Positions 25,138 to 37,357 of a stretch of 64,000 bases of DNA are shown here, one piece after another. A program made the translations under genes and the position numbers. Below the pieces are notes generated by a model. That model saw only the letters and a program-made list of their open reading frames with translations, did not search any database and was not told the DNA's origin. The stretch is from Nocardia kruczakiae NBRC 101016 (GTDB lineage Bacteria > Actinomycetota > Actinomycetes > Mycobacteriales > Mycobacteriaceae): positions 1 to 64,000 of the forward strand of contig NZ_BDBL01000020.1 in assembly GCF_001612965.1 (NCBI RefSeq), read 5' to 3'. Position 1 is the first letter of the stretch. The number at the start of each line of letters is the position of its first letter.

Positions 25138-28100
25138 TCACCCGCCGAAGACGCGCTCGACGACCGTCTTCGCCCGTCGCGTGACGCGCATGTAGTGGTC
25201 GAGAAATTCGCTGCCGTCGTCGGTCGGCCAGCCCGCGACCCGGGCCACGGCCGAGAGCAACGGCCCGGGCCCGGGCAGCTGGTCGGCGGGTTTGCCGCGC
25301 ACCAGCACCAGCGCGTTGCGGGCCTTGGTCGCGGTGAGCCAGGCGTCGCGCAGCAGCTCCACATCGAGGGCGTCGAGCAATTTCTCGCGCTCGATCACAG
25401 CGAGGCATTCGAGCGTGGAGGTGTTGTGCAGATCGGGCACCTCGTGCGCGTGCTGCAGTTGCAGCAGCTGCACGGTCCACTCGATATCGGCGAGACCACC
25501 GCGGCCGAGTTTGGTGTGGGTAGCCGGATTCGCACCGCGCGGCAAACGCTCGGAGTCGACCCGCGCCTTGATCCGGCGGATCTCGCGCACGGCCTCCTCG
25601 GAGACACCGCCCTTGGGATAGCGGACCGGGTCGATCGAATGCAGGAACCGCAGGCCCAGCTCCTCGTTGCCGGCGACCTGATGCGCGCGCAGCAGCGCCT
25701 GCACCTCCCACGGCTGCGCCCACTGCTGGTAGTAGGCGCGATACGCGGCCAGAGTGCGGACCAGCGCGCCGTTGCGGCCCTCCGGCCGCAGCCCGGCGTC
25801 GACCTGCAGCGGCGGATCGGTACTGGGCGCGCCGAGCAGCCGCTGCACCTGTTCGGCCACGCCGATCGCCCACTTCACCGCGACCGTCTCGTCCGCGCCG
25901 GGACGCGGATCGCAGACGAACAGCACGTCGGCGTCGGACCCGTAGCCCAACTCCATCCCGCCGAGCCGACCCATGCCGATCACCGCGAAGTCCGCGGGCG
26001 CGGGCGCCTCGTGTTCGGCCTCCCAGGCCCGGATCACGGCCTGCAGCGACGCCTCGAGCACCGCGACCCACACCCACGACAGCGCCCGGCACACCCGCGG
26101 CACCTCCAGCATGCCGAGCACATCGGCGGAGGCGATGCGGGCCAGCTCGTGGCGGCGCAGCGAGCGGGCGGTGGCGACGGCGCGCCGGGGCTCGTCGTAG
26201 CGGGCGGCACCGGCCAGGATGCTGGAACGCACGTCCTCGGCCTTCGGGCTCAGCAGCAGCGGACCGTCGGGTCCGTCGGCGAACATCCGGATGGTCTCGG
26301 GCGCGTTGATCAGCAGATCCGGCAGATAGGCCGAGGAACCGAGCACGATCATCAACCGCTGCGCGATCGCACCCTCGTCGCGGAGTTCGCGCAGGAACCA
26401 GATCTGATCGTCGAGGCCCTCCGACACCCGCCGATAGGCCAGCAGCCCGGCATCGGGATTCGGTGTGTCACCGAGCCATTCGAGCAGCGTCGGCAGCAGC
26501 AGCGCCTGGATGCGGCCCTTGCGACCCACCTCGCCGGTGAGCGCCTTGAGGTGGCCGAGGGCGTTCTCCGGGGCGGCGTAGCCGAGGGCGGCGAGCTGAC
26601 GGACCGCGGCCTGCGGACTCAGCCGCAACGCGGCGGCGTCGAGGCGGGCCACCGATTCCAGCAGCGGGCGGTAGAACAGCTTCGCGTGCAGCCGGCGCAC
26701 CCGCACCGTGTTGCGCTTGATCTCGCTGCGCAGCACCCCGACCGCATCCTGGCGGCCGTCGGGACGCATGTGCGCGGCGCGGGCGAGCCAGCGCATCCCC
26801 TCCTCGTCGTCGGGCGCGGGCAGGGTGTGGGTGCGCTTGAGCCGCTGCAGTTGCAGGCGGTGCTCGAGCAGGCGCAGGAATTCGTAGGAGGCGGTGAGGT
26901 TGGCGGCATCGTCGCGGCCCACATAGCCGCGTGCGGCCAGCGCCGTCAGTGCTTCGACCGTGCCCGGCACGTGCAGTGATTCATCGGCCTTGCCGTGGAC
27001 CAACTGCAGTAGTTGCACCGCGAATTCGACGTCGCGCAGGCTGCCGTGGCCGAGTTTCAGTTCGCGCTCGCGCATTTCCTCGGGCACCAGGCTCTCGACC
27101 CGGCGCCGCATCGCCTGCACGTCTGAGACGAAATCCGGTCGTTCCGAGGCGCTCCACACCATCGGCATCAGCGCCTCGCCGTACTGCCTGCCGAGTTCCA
27201 GATCGCCGGTGGCGGGGCGGTTCTTCAGCAGCGCCTGGAATTCCCAGGTGCGCGCCCAGCGCTTGTAGTAGGTGATGTGCGAATCCAGGGTGCGCACCAG
27301 CGCCCCGGCCTTGCCTTCCGGGCGCAACGCGGCATCGACGTCGAAGAACGCGCTGCCCGCGATACCCATCATCTCCGCGGCCAGCCGGGTCGCGGTGGTG
27401 TCGGCGGGTTCGGCGACGAACACCACATCCACATCGGAGACGTAATTCAGTTCGCGCGCACCGCATTTGCCCATCGCGACCACCGCCAGCCGGACCGGAA
27501 CCGGATCGTCGGGGCAGATCCGCGCCACCGCCACCGAGAGCGCGGCGGTGAGTGCGGCGTCGGCGAGATCGGTGAGATGGTTGCCGACCTGCTGATACGG
27601 CAGCACCGGTTCGTTCTCGACGGTGGCGGCCAGATCGTGGGCGGCCAGTACCATCAGCTGATCGCGATATCGCTTGCGCAGCAAGGCGATAGCGTCGGGT
27701 CCGGCGTGGGTGGCCCGATAGAGCAGCGGGGCGGCGTTCGGCCCCGTCTCGGGCGTGGCACCGACCGCGTCGAGCAGATCGTCGAGGATCTCCCGCGGGC
27801 CCGGCAGTTCCCGCCGCAGCAGCTGCCAGCTCGCCGGATCGGCGACCAGATGATCGGCGAACGCGCTCGACGAGCCGATCAGCGCGAACAACCTGCCGCG
27901 CAACGACAGATCGGTGCGCACCGCGGAATCCAATGCGGCCCAATCGGACCCGAGCGCCTCGCGCAGGCGGACGAGGGTCAGCAGCGCCAGATCGGCATCC
28001 GGCGACCGCGACAACGCCCACAGCAACGCAACACTGTCGACATTGTCCCAGGCGAGCTCTCGTAACGACGCGGCTGCCGTCGGCTCCAGCAATCCCAGCC

Positions 28101-28146
28101 GACCGGCACCGGGCACTGCGGGACGTGCAGTCGGTGGCCGGACCAT
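25138..28146 (-). CDS. glnE: Bifunctional glutamine synthetase adenylyltransferase/deadenylase
   Basis: A 1002-residue enzyme that adenylylates Tyr406 of GlnA1 and removes the group again according to nitrogen status. Two nucleotidyltransferase domains are visible. The N-terminal one has [19 protein letters not shown] and the C-terminal one has [20 protein letters not shown]. Each is followed by a helical bundle with [20 protein letters not shown] text ([18 protein letters not shown] and [18 protein letters not shown]). Length matches mycobacterial GlnE (994 residues). The ATG at 28146 opens on family sequence. It is transcribed opposite to glnA1 and glnA2. Confidence 0.97.
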   Translation of the reverse strand: MVRPPTARPAVPGAGRLGLLEPTAAASLRELAWDNVDSVALLWALSRSPDADLALLTLVRLREALGSDWAALDSAVRTDLSLRGRLFALIGSSSAFADHLVADPASWQLLRRELPGPREILDDLLDAVGATPETGPNAAPLLYRATHAGPDAIALLRKRYRDQLMVLAAHDLAATVENEPVLPYQQVGNHLTDLADAALTAALSVAVARICPDDPVPVRLAVVAMGKCGARELNYVSDVDVVFVAEPADTTATRLAAEMMGIAGSAFFDVDAALRPEGKAGALVRTLDSHITYYKRWARTWEFQALLKNRPATGDLELGRQYGEALMPMVWSASERPDFVSDVQAMRRRVESLVPEEMRERELKLGHGSLRDVEFAVQLLQLVHGKADESLHVPGTVEALTALAARGYVGRDDAANLTASYEFLRLLEHRLQLQRLKRTHTLPAPDDEEGMRWLARAAHMRPDGRQDAVGVLRSEIKRNTVRVRRLHAKLFYRPLLESVARLDAAALRLSPQAAVRQLAALGYAAPENALGHLKALTGEVGRKGRIQALLLPTLLEWLGDTPNPDAGLLAYRRVSEGLDDQIWFLRELRDEGAIAQRLMIVLGSSAYLPDLLINAPETIRMFADGPDGPLLLSPKAEDVRSSILAGAARYDEPRRAVATARSLRRHELARIASADVLGMLEVPRVCRALSWVWVAVLEASLQAVIRAWEAEHEAPAPADFAVIGMGRLGGMELGYGSDADVLFVCDPRPGADETVAVKWAIGVAEQVQRLLGAPSTDPPLQVDAGLRPEGRNGALVRTLAAYRAYYQQWAQPWEVQALLRAHQVAGNEELGLRFLHSIDPVRYPKGGVSEEAVREIRRIKARVDSERLPRGANPATHTKLGRGGLADIEWTVQLLQLQHAHEVPDLHNTSTLECLAVIEREKLLDALDVELLRDAWLTATKARNALVLVRGKPADQLPGPGPLLSAVARVAGWPTDDGSEFLDHYMRVTRRAKTVVERVFGG

Positions 28147-28435
28147 TCTCTCAAATTACCGTTACGGTCGAGCATGCGGAAGTTGCCTGCTCGCAGGCCG
28201 TCGAGGGAGTGCTCGGCCGCCGTTGGTCGGGGAGCCGATTCCCTTTCGGCGAGGAACGCGGTGTCCCGCCGGCGGGCTGCCGGGGTCGCGGCGAGCTGTA
28301 CCCGTCGCGGGCCGCAGCACGCCGACCTTCGCCCGCGGTCATCACAAGGACGCATCGGGAGCGCTGGGCCGCCCGTCGCGGTGCGGCGTGCTGCGCGTCG
28401 GCGAGCGCGGCATCGGCGCCCGCGACGAACAGGGA

Positions 28436-28471
28436 TCGACCGCGGACCGCGCGTACGCGACCCGCGGTCGA
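28436..28471 (-). terminator. Hairpin after panB
   Basis: TCGACCGCGG and its complement (28436-28445, 28462-28471) form a 10-bp stem around a 16-base loop that can itself fold (CGCG-CGTA-CGCG). It lies about 10 bases beyond the panB stop codon in the direction of panB transcription. The stretch 28147-28480 between glnE and panB holds this hairpin, the glnE promoter, and nothing else that could be supported. Confidence 0.55.
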
Positions 28472-28480
28472 CCCCGTCCC

Positions 28481-29344
28481 TCAGAAACTGTGTTCCGGCC
28501 CCGGGTAGGTTCCCTGCGCCACCTCGCGCGCGTATTCCGCCGCGGCGCTGCGCAATTCGTCGCCCACGCGGCCGAAGCGCTTGACGAACTTGGCCGTCTT
28601 GCCGCTGGTGTAGCCGGCCATGTCCTGCCAGACCAGAACCTGGGCGTCGCAGTCGCTACCGGCGCCGATGCCGACGGTCGGGATGGTCAGCTTGTAGGTG
28701 ACCTGACCGGCCAGCTCGGCCGGCACCATCTCCATCACCACGGCGATCGCCCCGGCCTCCTGGACCGCGATGGCGTCGGCGATCAACTGCTCGGCCCCGT
28801 CACCGCGGCCCTGCACGCGGTAGCCGCCGAGGGTGTTGACGCTCTGCGGGGTGAAGCCGATATGCGCCACCACCGGGATGCCGGAGGCGGTGAGCCGGGC
28901 GATGTGCTCGGAAACGCGTTCTCCGCCTTCGAGTTTCACCGCGTGCGCACCGCCTTCCTTCATGAAGCGGGTGGCGCTGGCCAGCGCCTGTTCCGGAGAG
29001 CCCTCGTAGCTGCCGAACGGCAGGTCGGCCACCACCAGGGCGTGCGGCGCGCCGCGGACCACGCCACGGACCAGTGGCAGCAGTTCCTCGATCGTGATCG
29101 GCACGGTGGTGTCGTAGCCGTAGACCACGTTGGCCGCCGAATCGCCGACCAGCAGCACGGTGATGCCGGCCTCTTCGAACAGCTTCGCGGTGGAGTAGTC
29201 GTAGGCGGTCAGCATCGCCCACTTCTCGCCCGCGGATTTCCATTGCTGTAGGTGCTGTACTCGCGTCTTCCGCCGGGAAGTTGTCGGTGCGGCGCCGTAA
29301 GCGGTGGTTTCGGAAGCAGGATTGTCCTGAGCAGCGGACATCAT
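28481..29344 (-). CDS. panB: 3-methyl-2-oxobutanoate hydroxymethyltransferase
   Basis: A 287-residue PanB that makes ketopantoate from alpha-ketoisovalerate using methylene-tetrahydrofolate, the first committed step to pantothenate and coenzyme A. Family blocks are [50 protein letters not shown] and [22 protein letters not shown], with [19 protein letters not shown] near the end. Two adjacent ATG codons (29344 and 29341) follow AAAGGGAC; the first is used. It faces away from the Hip1-like peptidase gene, as in mycobacteria. Confidence 0.97.
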   Translation of the reverse strand: MMSAAQDNPASETTAYGAAPTTSRRKTRVQHLQQWKSAGEKWAMLTAYDYSTAKLFEEAGITVLLVGDSAANVVYGYDTTVPITIEELLPLVRGVVRGAPHALVVADLPFGSYEGSPEQALASATRFMKEGGAHAVKLEGGERVSEHIARLTASGIPVVAHIGFTPQSVNTLGGYRVQGRGDGAEQLIADAIAVQEAGAIAVVMEMVPAELAGQVTYKLTIPTVGIGAGSDCDAQVLVWQDMAGYTSGKTAKFVKRFGRVGDELRSAAAEYAREVAQGTYPGPEHSF

Positions 29345-29551
29345 CGTCCCTTTCGTCTGTCCTCGAGGCCCGACCGGGTCCCCGGGTTGCTATGACCTGT
29401 TCAGTCTGCCACCGCGGCACGGCCGCTTTTAAGGCGTGGCCGGGATGGGATTTGTCACAGCGGTGGGAGCGACGTGGCCGGAGGAGGCAGCCCGCGTAAC
29501 CACGGAGGCCGCCGCGGACACCGCCCAACGGACACAGGCGGAGGTGGAAGG

Positions 29552-31102
29552 ATGGCGCGCATGTCCTTGTCGCGATCCGGTCGCGTCGCAGCCGCGGTGG
29601 CCCTGATGTGTGTGGCCGCCGCCTGCTCGTCGACGTCGAAGAATCACCCCGTCGCCCAGCCGTCCGCGCCGAGTCCGGCCGCGCTGCAGAAGTACTACAC
29701 CCAGGTCCCGTCGTGGGGTAGCTGTGACGGATTCGGCGATTCCTCGACCCGGTTCCCGCAGGGCACCGAATGCACGCACATCTCGGTGCCGATCGACTAC
29801 GACAAGCCCGAGGGCGCGACCGCCCAGATCGCGGTCTCCCGGATCAAGGCGACCGGGCAACGCATCGGATCGCTGCTGTTCAACCCGGGCGGGCCCGGCC
29901 AGGCCGGCCTGTGGATGGCCGCGCAGGGCCAGGACACCCCGCTCGCGGAGCGGTTCGACCGGATCGGTTTCGACCCGCGCGGCGTCGGCGCGTCCACGCC
30001 GCTGATCGAATGCCTGACCGGGCAACAGTGGGATCAGCAACGCGCCGAACCGCCCAAGGACTACACCCCCGCCGGCATCGCGGCCGCCGAGCAGGAGAAC
30101 AAGGATTTCGCCGCGCACTGCACCGAGAAGACCGGCAACGAATTCCTCGCCCACGTCGGCACCCGCGAGGTCGTGCAGGACATGGACATCATCCGGGGTG
30201 TGCTCGGCGACGACAAACTGAACTACGTCGGCTACTCCTACGGCACCCGGCTCGGCTACACCTACGCCGAGAAGTTCCCGGACAAGGTGCGGGCCATGGT
30301 GCTCGACGGCGCTCTCGATCCGGACGCCGATCCGGAGAAGGAATCGGTGCAGCAGGCCGCCGGATTCCAGAAGGCGTTCGACGCTTACGCCGCCGACTGT
30401 ACGAGCAAACCGGACTGCCCGCTCGGCCAGGACGCGACCCAGGCGGTGGCCCGCTTCCACGATCTGGTCAACCCACTCTGGGACCACCCGGCCGAGACCC
30501 GCGACGGCCGCGGCCTCACCTACAGCGACGCCGTCACCGGTGTGCAGAACACCCTCTACGCCGAGGACAGCTGGAATGTGCTGAGCGCGGGCCTGGCTCA
30601 GCTGGCCAAGGGCAAGGGCGACATCCTGCTGCAGCTCGCCGATCTCTACGACGGCCGCAACAAGGACGGCAGCTACGACAATTCGCAGGACGCGTTCCTG
30701 GCCATCCACTGCGTCGACGATCCGGCCATCAAGGACCGCACCGAAACCGATAAGCAGGACGCGGAATACCGCAAGGTCGCCCCGTTCCTCGACGACGGCC
30801 ACGCCACCGGGCAGGCGCCGCTCGAGATGTGCGCGTTCTGGCCCGTGCCCAACAGCGGCTCCCCGCACAACATTTCCGCACCCGGCCTGCCCAAGACCGT
30901 GGTCATCTCCACGACCGCGGATCCGGCCACGCCGTATCAGGCCGGTGTCGATCTGGCCCATCAGCTGGGCGCGGCACTGATCACCAACAAGGGAACCCGG
31001 CACACCGCGTTCCTCTCCGGCGGTGTTCCGTGCGTCGACGATGCCGTATTCGCCTATCTCACGGACCTGAAGACACCGCCGGAAGGGCTCACCTGCGGCT
31101 GA
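29552..31102 (+). CDS. Secreted lipoprotein serine protease/esterase, Hip1/CaeA-type (TAP family)
   Basis: A 516-residue exported alpha/beta hydrolase with a lipoprotein signal (VAAAVALMCVAAACSSTSK). The fold has an oxyanion stretch LLFNPGGPGQAG, a nucleophile elbow GYSYGTRLGYTYA with Ser229, the Asp in VISTTADPATPYQ and the His in KGTRHTAFL. C-terminal Cys residues match the TAP-like C-terminal domain. Two paralogues, Rv2223c and Rv2224c (Hip1/CaeA), sit between glnA2 and panB in M. tuberculosis; only one is present here. Hip1 cleaves secreted chaperone-like proteins and shapes the envelope. The ATG at 29552 follows GGAGGTGGAAGG. Confidence 0.9.
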   Translation: MARMSLSRSGRVAAAVALMCVAAACSSTSKNHPVAQPSAPSPAALQKYYTQVPSWGSCDGFGDSSTRFPQGTECTHISVPIDYDKPEGATAQIAVSRIKATGQRIGSLLFNPGGPGQAGLWMAAQGQDTPLAERFDRIGFDPRGVGASTPLIECLTGQQWDQQRAEPPKDYTPAGIAAAEQENKDFAAHCTEKTGNEFLAHVGTREVVQDMDIIRGVLGDDKLNYVGYSYGTRLGYTYAEKFPDKVRAMVLDGALDPDADPEKESVQQAAGFQKAFDAYAADCTSKPDCPLGQDATQAVARFHDLVNPLWDHPAETRDGRGLTYSDAVTGVQNTLYAEDSWNVLSAGLAQLAKGKGDILLQLADLYDGRNKDGSYDNSQDAFLAIHCVDDPAIKDRTETDKQDAEYRKVAPFLDDGHATGQAPLEMCAFWPVPNSGSPHNISAPGLPKTVVISTTADPATPYQAGVDLAHQLGAALITNKGTRHTAFLSGGVPCVDDAVFAYLTDLKTPPEGLTCG

Positions 31103-31136
31103 CGCCACACATGCGGACCGGCGGTTGTTGCACGAT

Positions 31137-31152
31137 GTAACACGGATTTAAC
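31137..31152 (+). promoter_or_regulatory. Partial GlnR-box-like sequence before glnA2
   Basis: GTAAC, six bases, then TTAAC (31137-31152) has a perfect GlnR a-site but an imperfect second half-site, 24 bases before the glnA2 ATG. It may be a weak GlnR site or chance, since glnA2-type genes are often not GlnR targets. Confidence 0.25.
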
Positions 31153-31175
31153 CGCGGGTGCCTACGCTCGCGCGT

Positions 31176-32513
31176 ATGGATCGCCAGAAGGAATTCGTGC
31201 TGCGGACGCTCGAGGAGCGGGACATCCGCTTCGTGCGACTCTGGTTCACCGACGTCCTGGGATATCTGAAGTCGGTGGCGATCGCCCCCGCGGAGCTGGA
31301 AGGCGCCTTCGAGGAGGGCATCGGATTCGACGGCTCGGCGATCGAGGGCTTCGCCCGGGTGTCGGAGGCCGATATGGTCGCCAAGCCCGATCCGTCGACG
31401 TTCCAGGTGCTGCCCTGGTCCACCAGCAAGGGCCATCAGCATTCGGCGCGCATGTTCTGCGATATCGCGATGCCCGACGGATCGCCGTCGTGGGCCGATC
31501 CGCGCCATGTGCTGCGCCGGCAGCTGAACAAGGCCGGTGACCTGGGATTCAGCTGCTACGTGCATCCGGAGATCGAGTTCTTCCTGATTCGTTCGGTGCT
31601 CGAGGGCGGGCGCCCGGTGCCCGCCGACAACGGCGGGTTCTTCGACCAGGCCGTGCACGACGAGGCGCCGAACTTCCGCCGCCACGCCATCGACGCGCTC
31701 GAATCGATGGGTATCTCGGTGGAGTTCAGCCACCACGAGGGTGCGCCCGGCCAGCAGGAGATCGACCTGCGCTACGCCGACGCGCTGTCGATGGCCGACA
31801 ACGTGATGACCTTCCGCTACCTCATCAAAGAGGTCGCCATCGACGAAGGCGTGCGGGCCTCGTTCATGCCCAAACCCTTCTCCGACCATCCGGGTTCGGC
31901 CATGCACACCCACATGAGCCTGTTCGAGGGTGAGCACAACGCCTTCGCCGATCCCGACGACCCGAACAACCTGTCCGAGACCGCGCGTGCGTTCATCGCC
32001 GGCATTCTCGAACACGCCAACGAGATCAGCGCCGTCACCAACCAGTGGGTGAACTCCTACAAGCGCCTGATCCACGGCGGTGAGGCGCCGACCGCCGCGT
32101 CCTGGGGCCGGTCGAATCGTTCTGCGCTGGTCCGCGTTCCGATGTACACGCCGAACAAGCAGTCCTCGCGGCGAGTCGAGATCCGCAGCCCAGATTCGGC
32201 CTGCAATCCGTACCTGGCCTTCGCGGTGCTGCTGGCCGCGGGCCTGCGCGGCATCGAGAAGGGGTACACGCTGCCGCCCGAGGCCGAGGACGACGTGTGG
32301 TCGCTGACCACCGCCGAACGTCGCGCGATGGGCTTCCGCGAGCTGCCCTCGACCCTGGACGAGGCGCTGCGGGCGATGGAACGGTCGGAGCTGGTCGCCG
32401 AAACGCTGGGCGAGCACGTGTTCGACTTCTTCCTGCGCAACAAGCGCCACGAGTGGGCCACCTACCGCGCCCAGGTCACACCGTGGGAGCTGGGCGAGTA
32501 CCTGACGCTGTGA
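31176..32513 (+). CDS. glnA2: Glutamine synthetase homologue GlnA2
   Basis: A 445-residue glutamine-synthetase-family protein matching mycobacterial GlnA2 closely in its first residues (MDRQKEFVLRTLEERDIRF) and in length. Active-site blocks are present: HPEIEFFLIRS, SHHEGAPGQQEIDLRYADAL, PGSAMHTHMSLFEG and NRSALVRVPMY. The start is ATG 31176; an upstream GTG at 31158 is not supported. M. tuberculosis GlnA2 contributes little ammonia assimilation and is dispensable. Here it follows the Hip1-like gene on the plus strand, an arrangement inverted relative to glnE compared with mycobacteria. Confidence 0.95.
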   Translation: MDRQKEFVLRTLEERDIRFVRLWFTDVLGYLKSVAIAPAELEGAFEEGIGFDGSAIEGFARVSEADMVAKPDPSTFQVLPWSTSKGHQHSARMFCDIAMPDGSPSWADPRHVLRRQLNKAGDLGFSCYVHPEIEFFLIRSVLEGGRPVPADNGGFFDQAVHDEAPNFRRHAIDALESMGISVEFSHHEGAPGQQEIDLRYADALSMADNVMTFRYLIKEVAIDEGVRASFMPKPFSDHPGSAMHTHMSLFEGEHNAFADPDDPNNLSETARAFIAGILEHANEISAVTNQWVNSYKRLIHGGEAPTAASWGRSNRSALVRVPMYTPNKQSSRRVEIRSPDSACNPYLAFAVLLAAGLRGIEKGYTLPPEAEDDVWSLTTAERRAMGFRELPSTLDEALRAMERSELVAETLGEHVFDFFLRNKRHEWATYRAQVTPWELGEYLTL

Positions 32514-32578
32514 TCGGCTGTGCGAGAACGGCTTCGGCCGGCCGCACCGACGATCGGTGAGCAGGTTAGGTTGTCCCG

Positions 32579-33472
32579 GTGAACGCGCCTGTTTCGGTGG
32601 CCGATCAAGCACTGCGACCGCTGATCGACTGGGCCACCGCGCAACTCGGGAATCTGGGCCTGGCCGTGACCGGTGCGCAGGAGATGCGGCGCCGGGACTG
32701 GACGCTGCTCGCGCGCGTAGACACCGACGCCGGAGCCGTCTGGGCGAAGGCGAGTGCGCGTGCGTTCGCCCACGAGGGCCCGCTGCTGGCGGCGCTGGAT
32801 CGGCTCGTTCCGGGTTCGGTGCCCAAACCCCTTGCGGTACACCGTGAGAACGGGTGGTTCCTGGGACCCGACGGTGGCGAGACCATGCGCACCGGACCGC
32901 TCGACCGGCAGTTCGCCCTCGACGGCGCCGACGCGCCGCCGCCGCGGCCACCGGGCTGGGAGTCGGTGCTGCGCTCCTACGCCGGCATGCAGCACACGCT
33001 GTGCACGCACGCGGAGTCGTTGCGCGACACCGGAACTCCGTATCTACCGCCGGCCCGCCTGATCGAGGTCTACCGCCATTTCGCCGATCGCGCGCCGGGA
33101 CTGGAGTACGCGATCGAGTCGGCCGCCGGCGAACTCGCGCAGTACGGCCGGCTGAGCGTGGAACACAACGACCTGTATCCGGGCCATGTCTTCCGCTCCA
33201 CCGCCGCGGTGTTCGACTGGGGCGATGCAGTGCTCACCCATCCCTTCCTGTCGGTGCGCACGTTCCGGGACCCGCGGCGAGCGGCCTATTTCGACGCCTG
33301 GCGTGAACTGGCGAGCGTCACCGACCGTGAAATCGAGCTGGCCGAACGCCTCGCACCCCTGACCACCCTGCATTCGTGGCTGACCATCGACACGGCACCG
33401 GGCCGCCCGGCCGAACGGTTCGCGCCCTTCGTCACCGAGATGCTGGACCAGCTGCGCGCGAACTTCGCCTGA
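32579..33472 (+). CDS. Aminoglycoside phosphotransferase-family kinase
   Basis: A 297-residue protein of the APH/choline-kinase fold. The catalytic loop EHNDLYPGHVF gives H196, N197 and D198, and the metal-binding DxD region is FDWGDAVLTHPFLSVRTF. The N-lobe is recognisable in VWAKASARAFAHEGPLLAALD. It would phosphorylate a small molecule or an aminoglycoside. Environmental actinobacteria carry many such kinases of unknown substrate, so resistance should not be assumed. The GTG at 32579 opens after glnA2 with a 65-base gap. Confidence 0.83.
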   Translation: MNAPVSVADQALRPLIDWATAQLGNLGLAVTGAQEMRRRDWTLLARVDTDAGAVWAKASARAFAHEGPLLAALDRLVPGSVPKPLAVHRENGWFLGPDGGETMRTGPLDRQFALDGADAPPPRPPGWESVLRSYAGMQHTLCTHAESLRDTGTPYLPPARLIEVYRHFADRAPGLEYAIESAAGELAQYGRLSVEHNDLYPGHVFRSTAAVFDWGDAVLTHPFLSVRTFRDPRRAAYFDAWRELASVTDREIELAERLAPLTTLHSWLTIDTAPGRPAERFAPFVTEMLDQLRANFA

Positions 33473-35853
<2,381 letters not shown>

Positions 35854-35898
35854 TCGGGCTTGACCTTCACGCATACGTCAATCCCTACGGTCGGCGGT

Positions 35899-36916
35899 AT
35901 GACGTCCACTATCGCCACCACCCGCTCGATCCACCTGGCCGCCCGCCCCGGCGGGTTCCCCGAACTCACCGATTTCCGAACGGTCGACCATCCGATGCCG
36001 GCACCGGCGGCCGGCCAGGTACTGATCCGCAATCTCTTCATGTCCATCGACCCCGGAAGCCTGATGCAAATCGGCGCCTTTCCCGGAATTCCCCTGCCGC
36101 CCTTCGAGATCGGTGAAACCCTGTCCGGGGACGCGATCGGCGAGGTGATCGAATCAGGTGATCCGGCGGTGCCCGAGGGCGCCGTGGTCCTGCATCGGCT
36201 CGGCTGGCGGGAACACGCTCTCGCCGACGCGGGGACCGTGCGGGTGGTAGATCCCGACGCCTATCCCTCGCCGTCGGGATACCTCGGCTTCGGCCTGGTC
36301 GCCTACGCCGGGCTGACCGTCGCCGCCGAACTACGCCGCGGCGATACCGTCTTCGTCTCCAGCGCCGCAGGCGCCACGGGGAGCCTGGCCGGGCAGATCG
36401 CGCGGCTGCTCGGCGCCGGCCGTGTGGTCGGCAGCGTCGGCTCACCGCGGAAGGCCGCCCACATCATCGAGGAGCTGGGTTACGACGCCGCTGTCGACTA
36501 CCACGACGATCCCTTCGTCGATCGGCTGCGAGCCGCGACGCCCGACGGCGTGGACGTGTATTTTCGACAATGTCGGCGGAGCCCAGTTGCGGGCGGCGAT
36601 CGAGGTGATGAATCCCGGCGGCCGCATCGCGCTCTGTGGCGCTTTGGCCAGGCAGCGTGCCGGTGGCGAGCCGGACGGCGGTCCGGGTGATCTGTTGGCG
36701 GTGATCGGCAAGCGATTGACGTTGCGCGGATTCAGCACTATCGATCACTTCGACCTGGCCCCGGAGTTCGGCCGGAAACTGCGGGAGTGGACGGCAGCGG
36801 GAAACATCGTGCGGACCGAAACCGTCGTCGACGGGCTCGAGAACGCGCCGCGGGCACTGCTGGATACGGTCCGGGGGCGCTACACCGGGAAGGTTGTGGT
36901 GCGGCTGGCGCGTTGA
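35899..36916 (+). pseudogene. NADP-dependent oxidoreductase (CurA/quinone reductase-like), frameshifted
   Basis: Two frames together make one MDR-superfamily oxidoreductase of about 338 residues. The first (from ATG 35899) carries the N-terminal domain and the cofactor site SSAAGATGSLAGQIARLLGAGRVVGS, and runs well to DGVDVYF. The second frame continues exactly where the first fails, with DNVGGAQLRAAIEVMNPGG and the C-terminal domain to 36916. The break is at a TTTT run (36561-36564), where one T fewer restores the frame. It is either a real single-base insertion or a sequencing error. If real, the cofactor domain would be cut short and the enzyme inactive. Confidence 0.85.
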
Positions 36917-36949
36917 GCACCACGTGAGACGGCGGAGAGGATACGCGCG

Positions 36950-37357
36950 ATGTTGATCGGCGAATTGGCGGCCCGCACCGCAGTGACGACGCGGGCGCTG
37001 CGCTTCTACGAAGAACAGGGACTACTCACGTCCGGGCGCACCGCCGCGGGATACCGAGAGTACGAGGAGAAGGCGGTGGCCAGGGTACGCAACATTCGCG
37101 AACTGCTTCGCCTCGGATTCACGGTCGAGGATGTGCGTGCTTTCGCTCCTTATCTGGACCGGGAGCTTCCCGACGTCTTTCCGTACGAACCCCGCTGCGC
37201 CTCGGGATACGCGGTGGTCGGGCCGCCGCGGGTGGCGGAGCTGAACGAGCGCATCGCCCGTTTGACACACCTACGGGACCAGTTGGTGAGCCGGATGCCG
37301 TGGCTCGATCCCCAGCGAGGCACCGGCGACGAGCAACTCACTCCGCCGGAAAGCTGA
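36950..37357 (+). CDS. MerR-family transcriptional regulator
   Basis: A 135-residue MerR regulator: LIGELAARTAVTTRALRFYEEQGLL (helix-turn-helix), RTAAGYREYEEKAVARVRNIRELLRLGF (wing), then a dimerisation helix. It has a short C-terminus with a single Cys (EPRCASGYA) and no metal-binding motif, so the effector is unknown. It follows the frameshifted oxidoreductase by 33 bases and may have regulated it. Its last 20 bases overlap the end of the convergent RNB gene. Confidence 0.85.
   Translation: MLIGELAARTAVTTRALRFYEEQGLLTSGRTAAGYREYEEKAVARVRNIRELLRLGFTVEDVRAFAPYLDRELPDVFPYEPRCASGYAVVGPPRVAELNERIARLTHLRDQLVSRMPWLDPQRGTGDEQLTPPES

Noticed and set aside
27277..28065. Open frame antisense to glnE
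   Set aside because: Shadow of glnE, with no independent ribosome site or family sequence.
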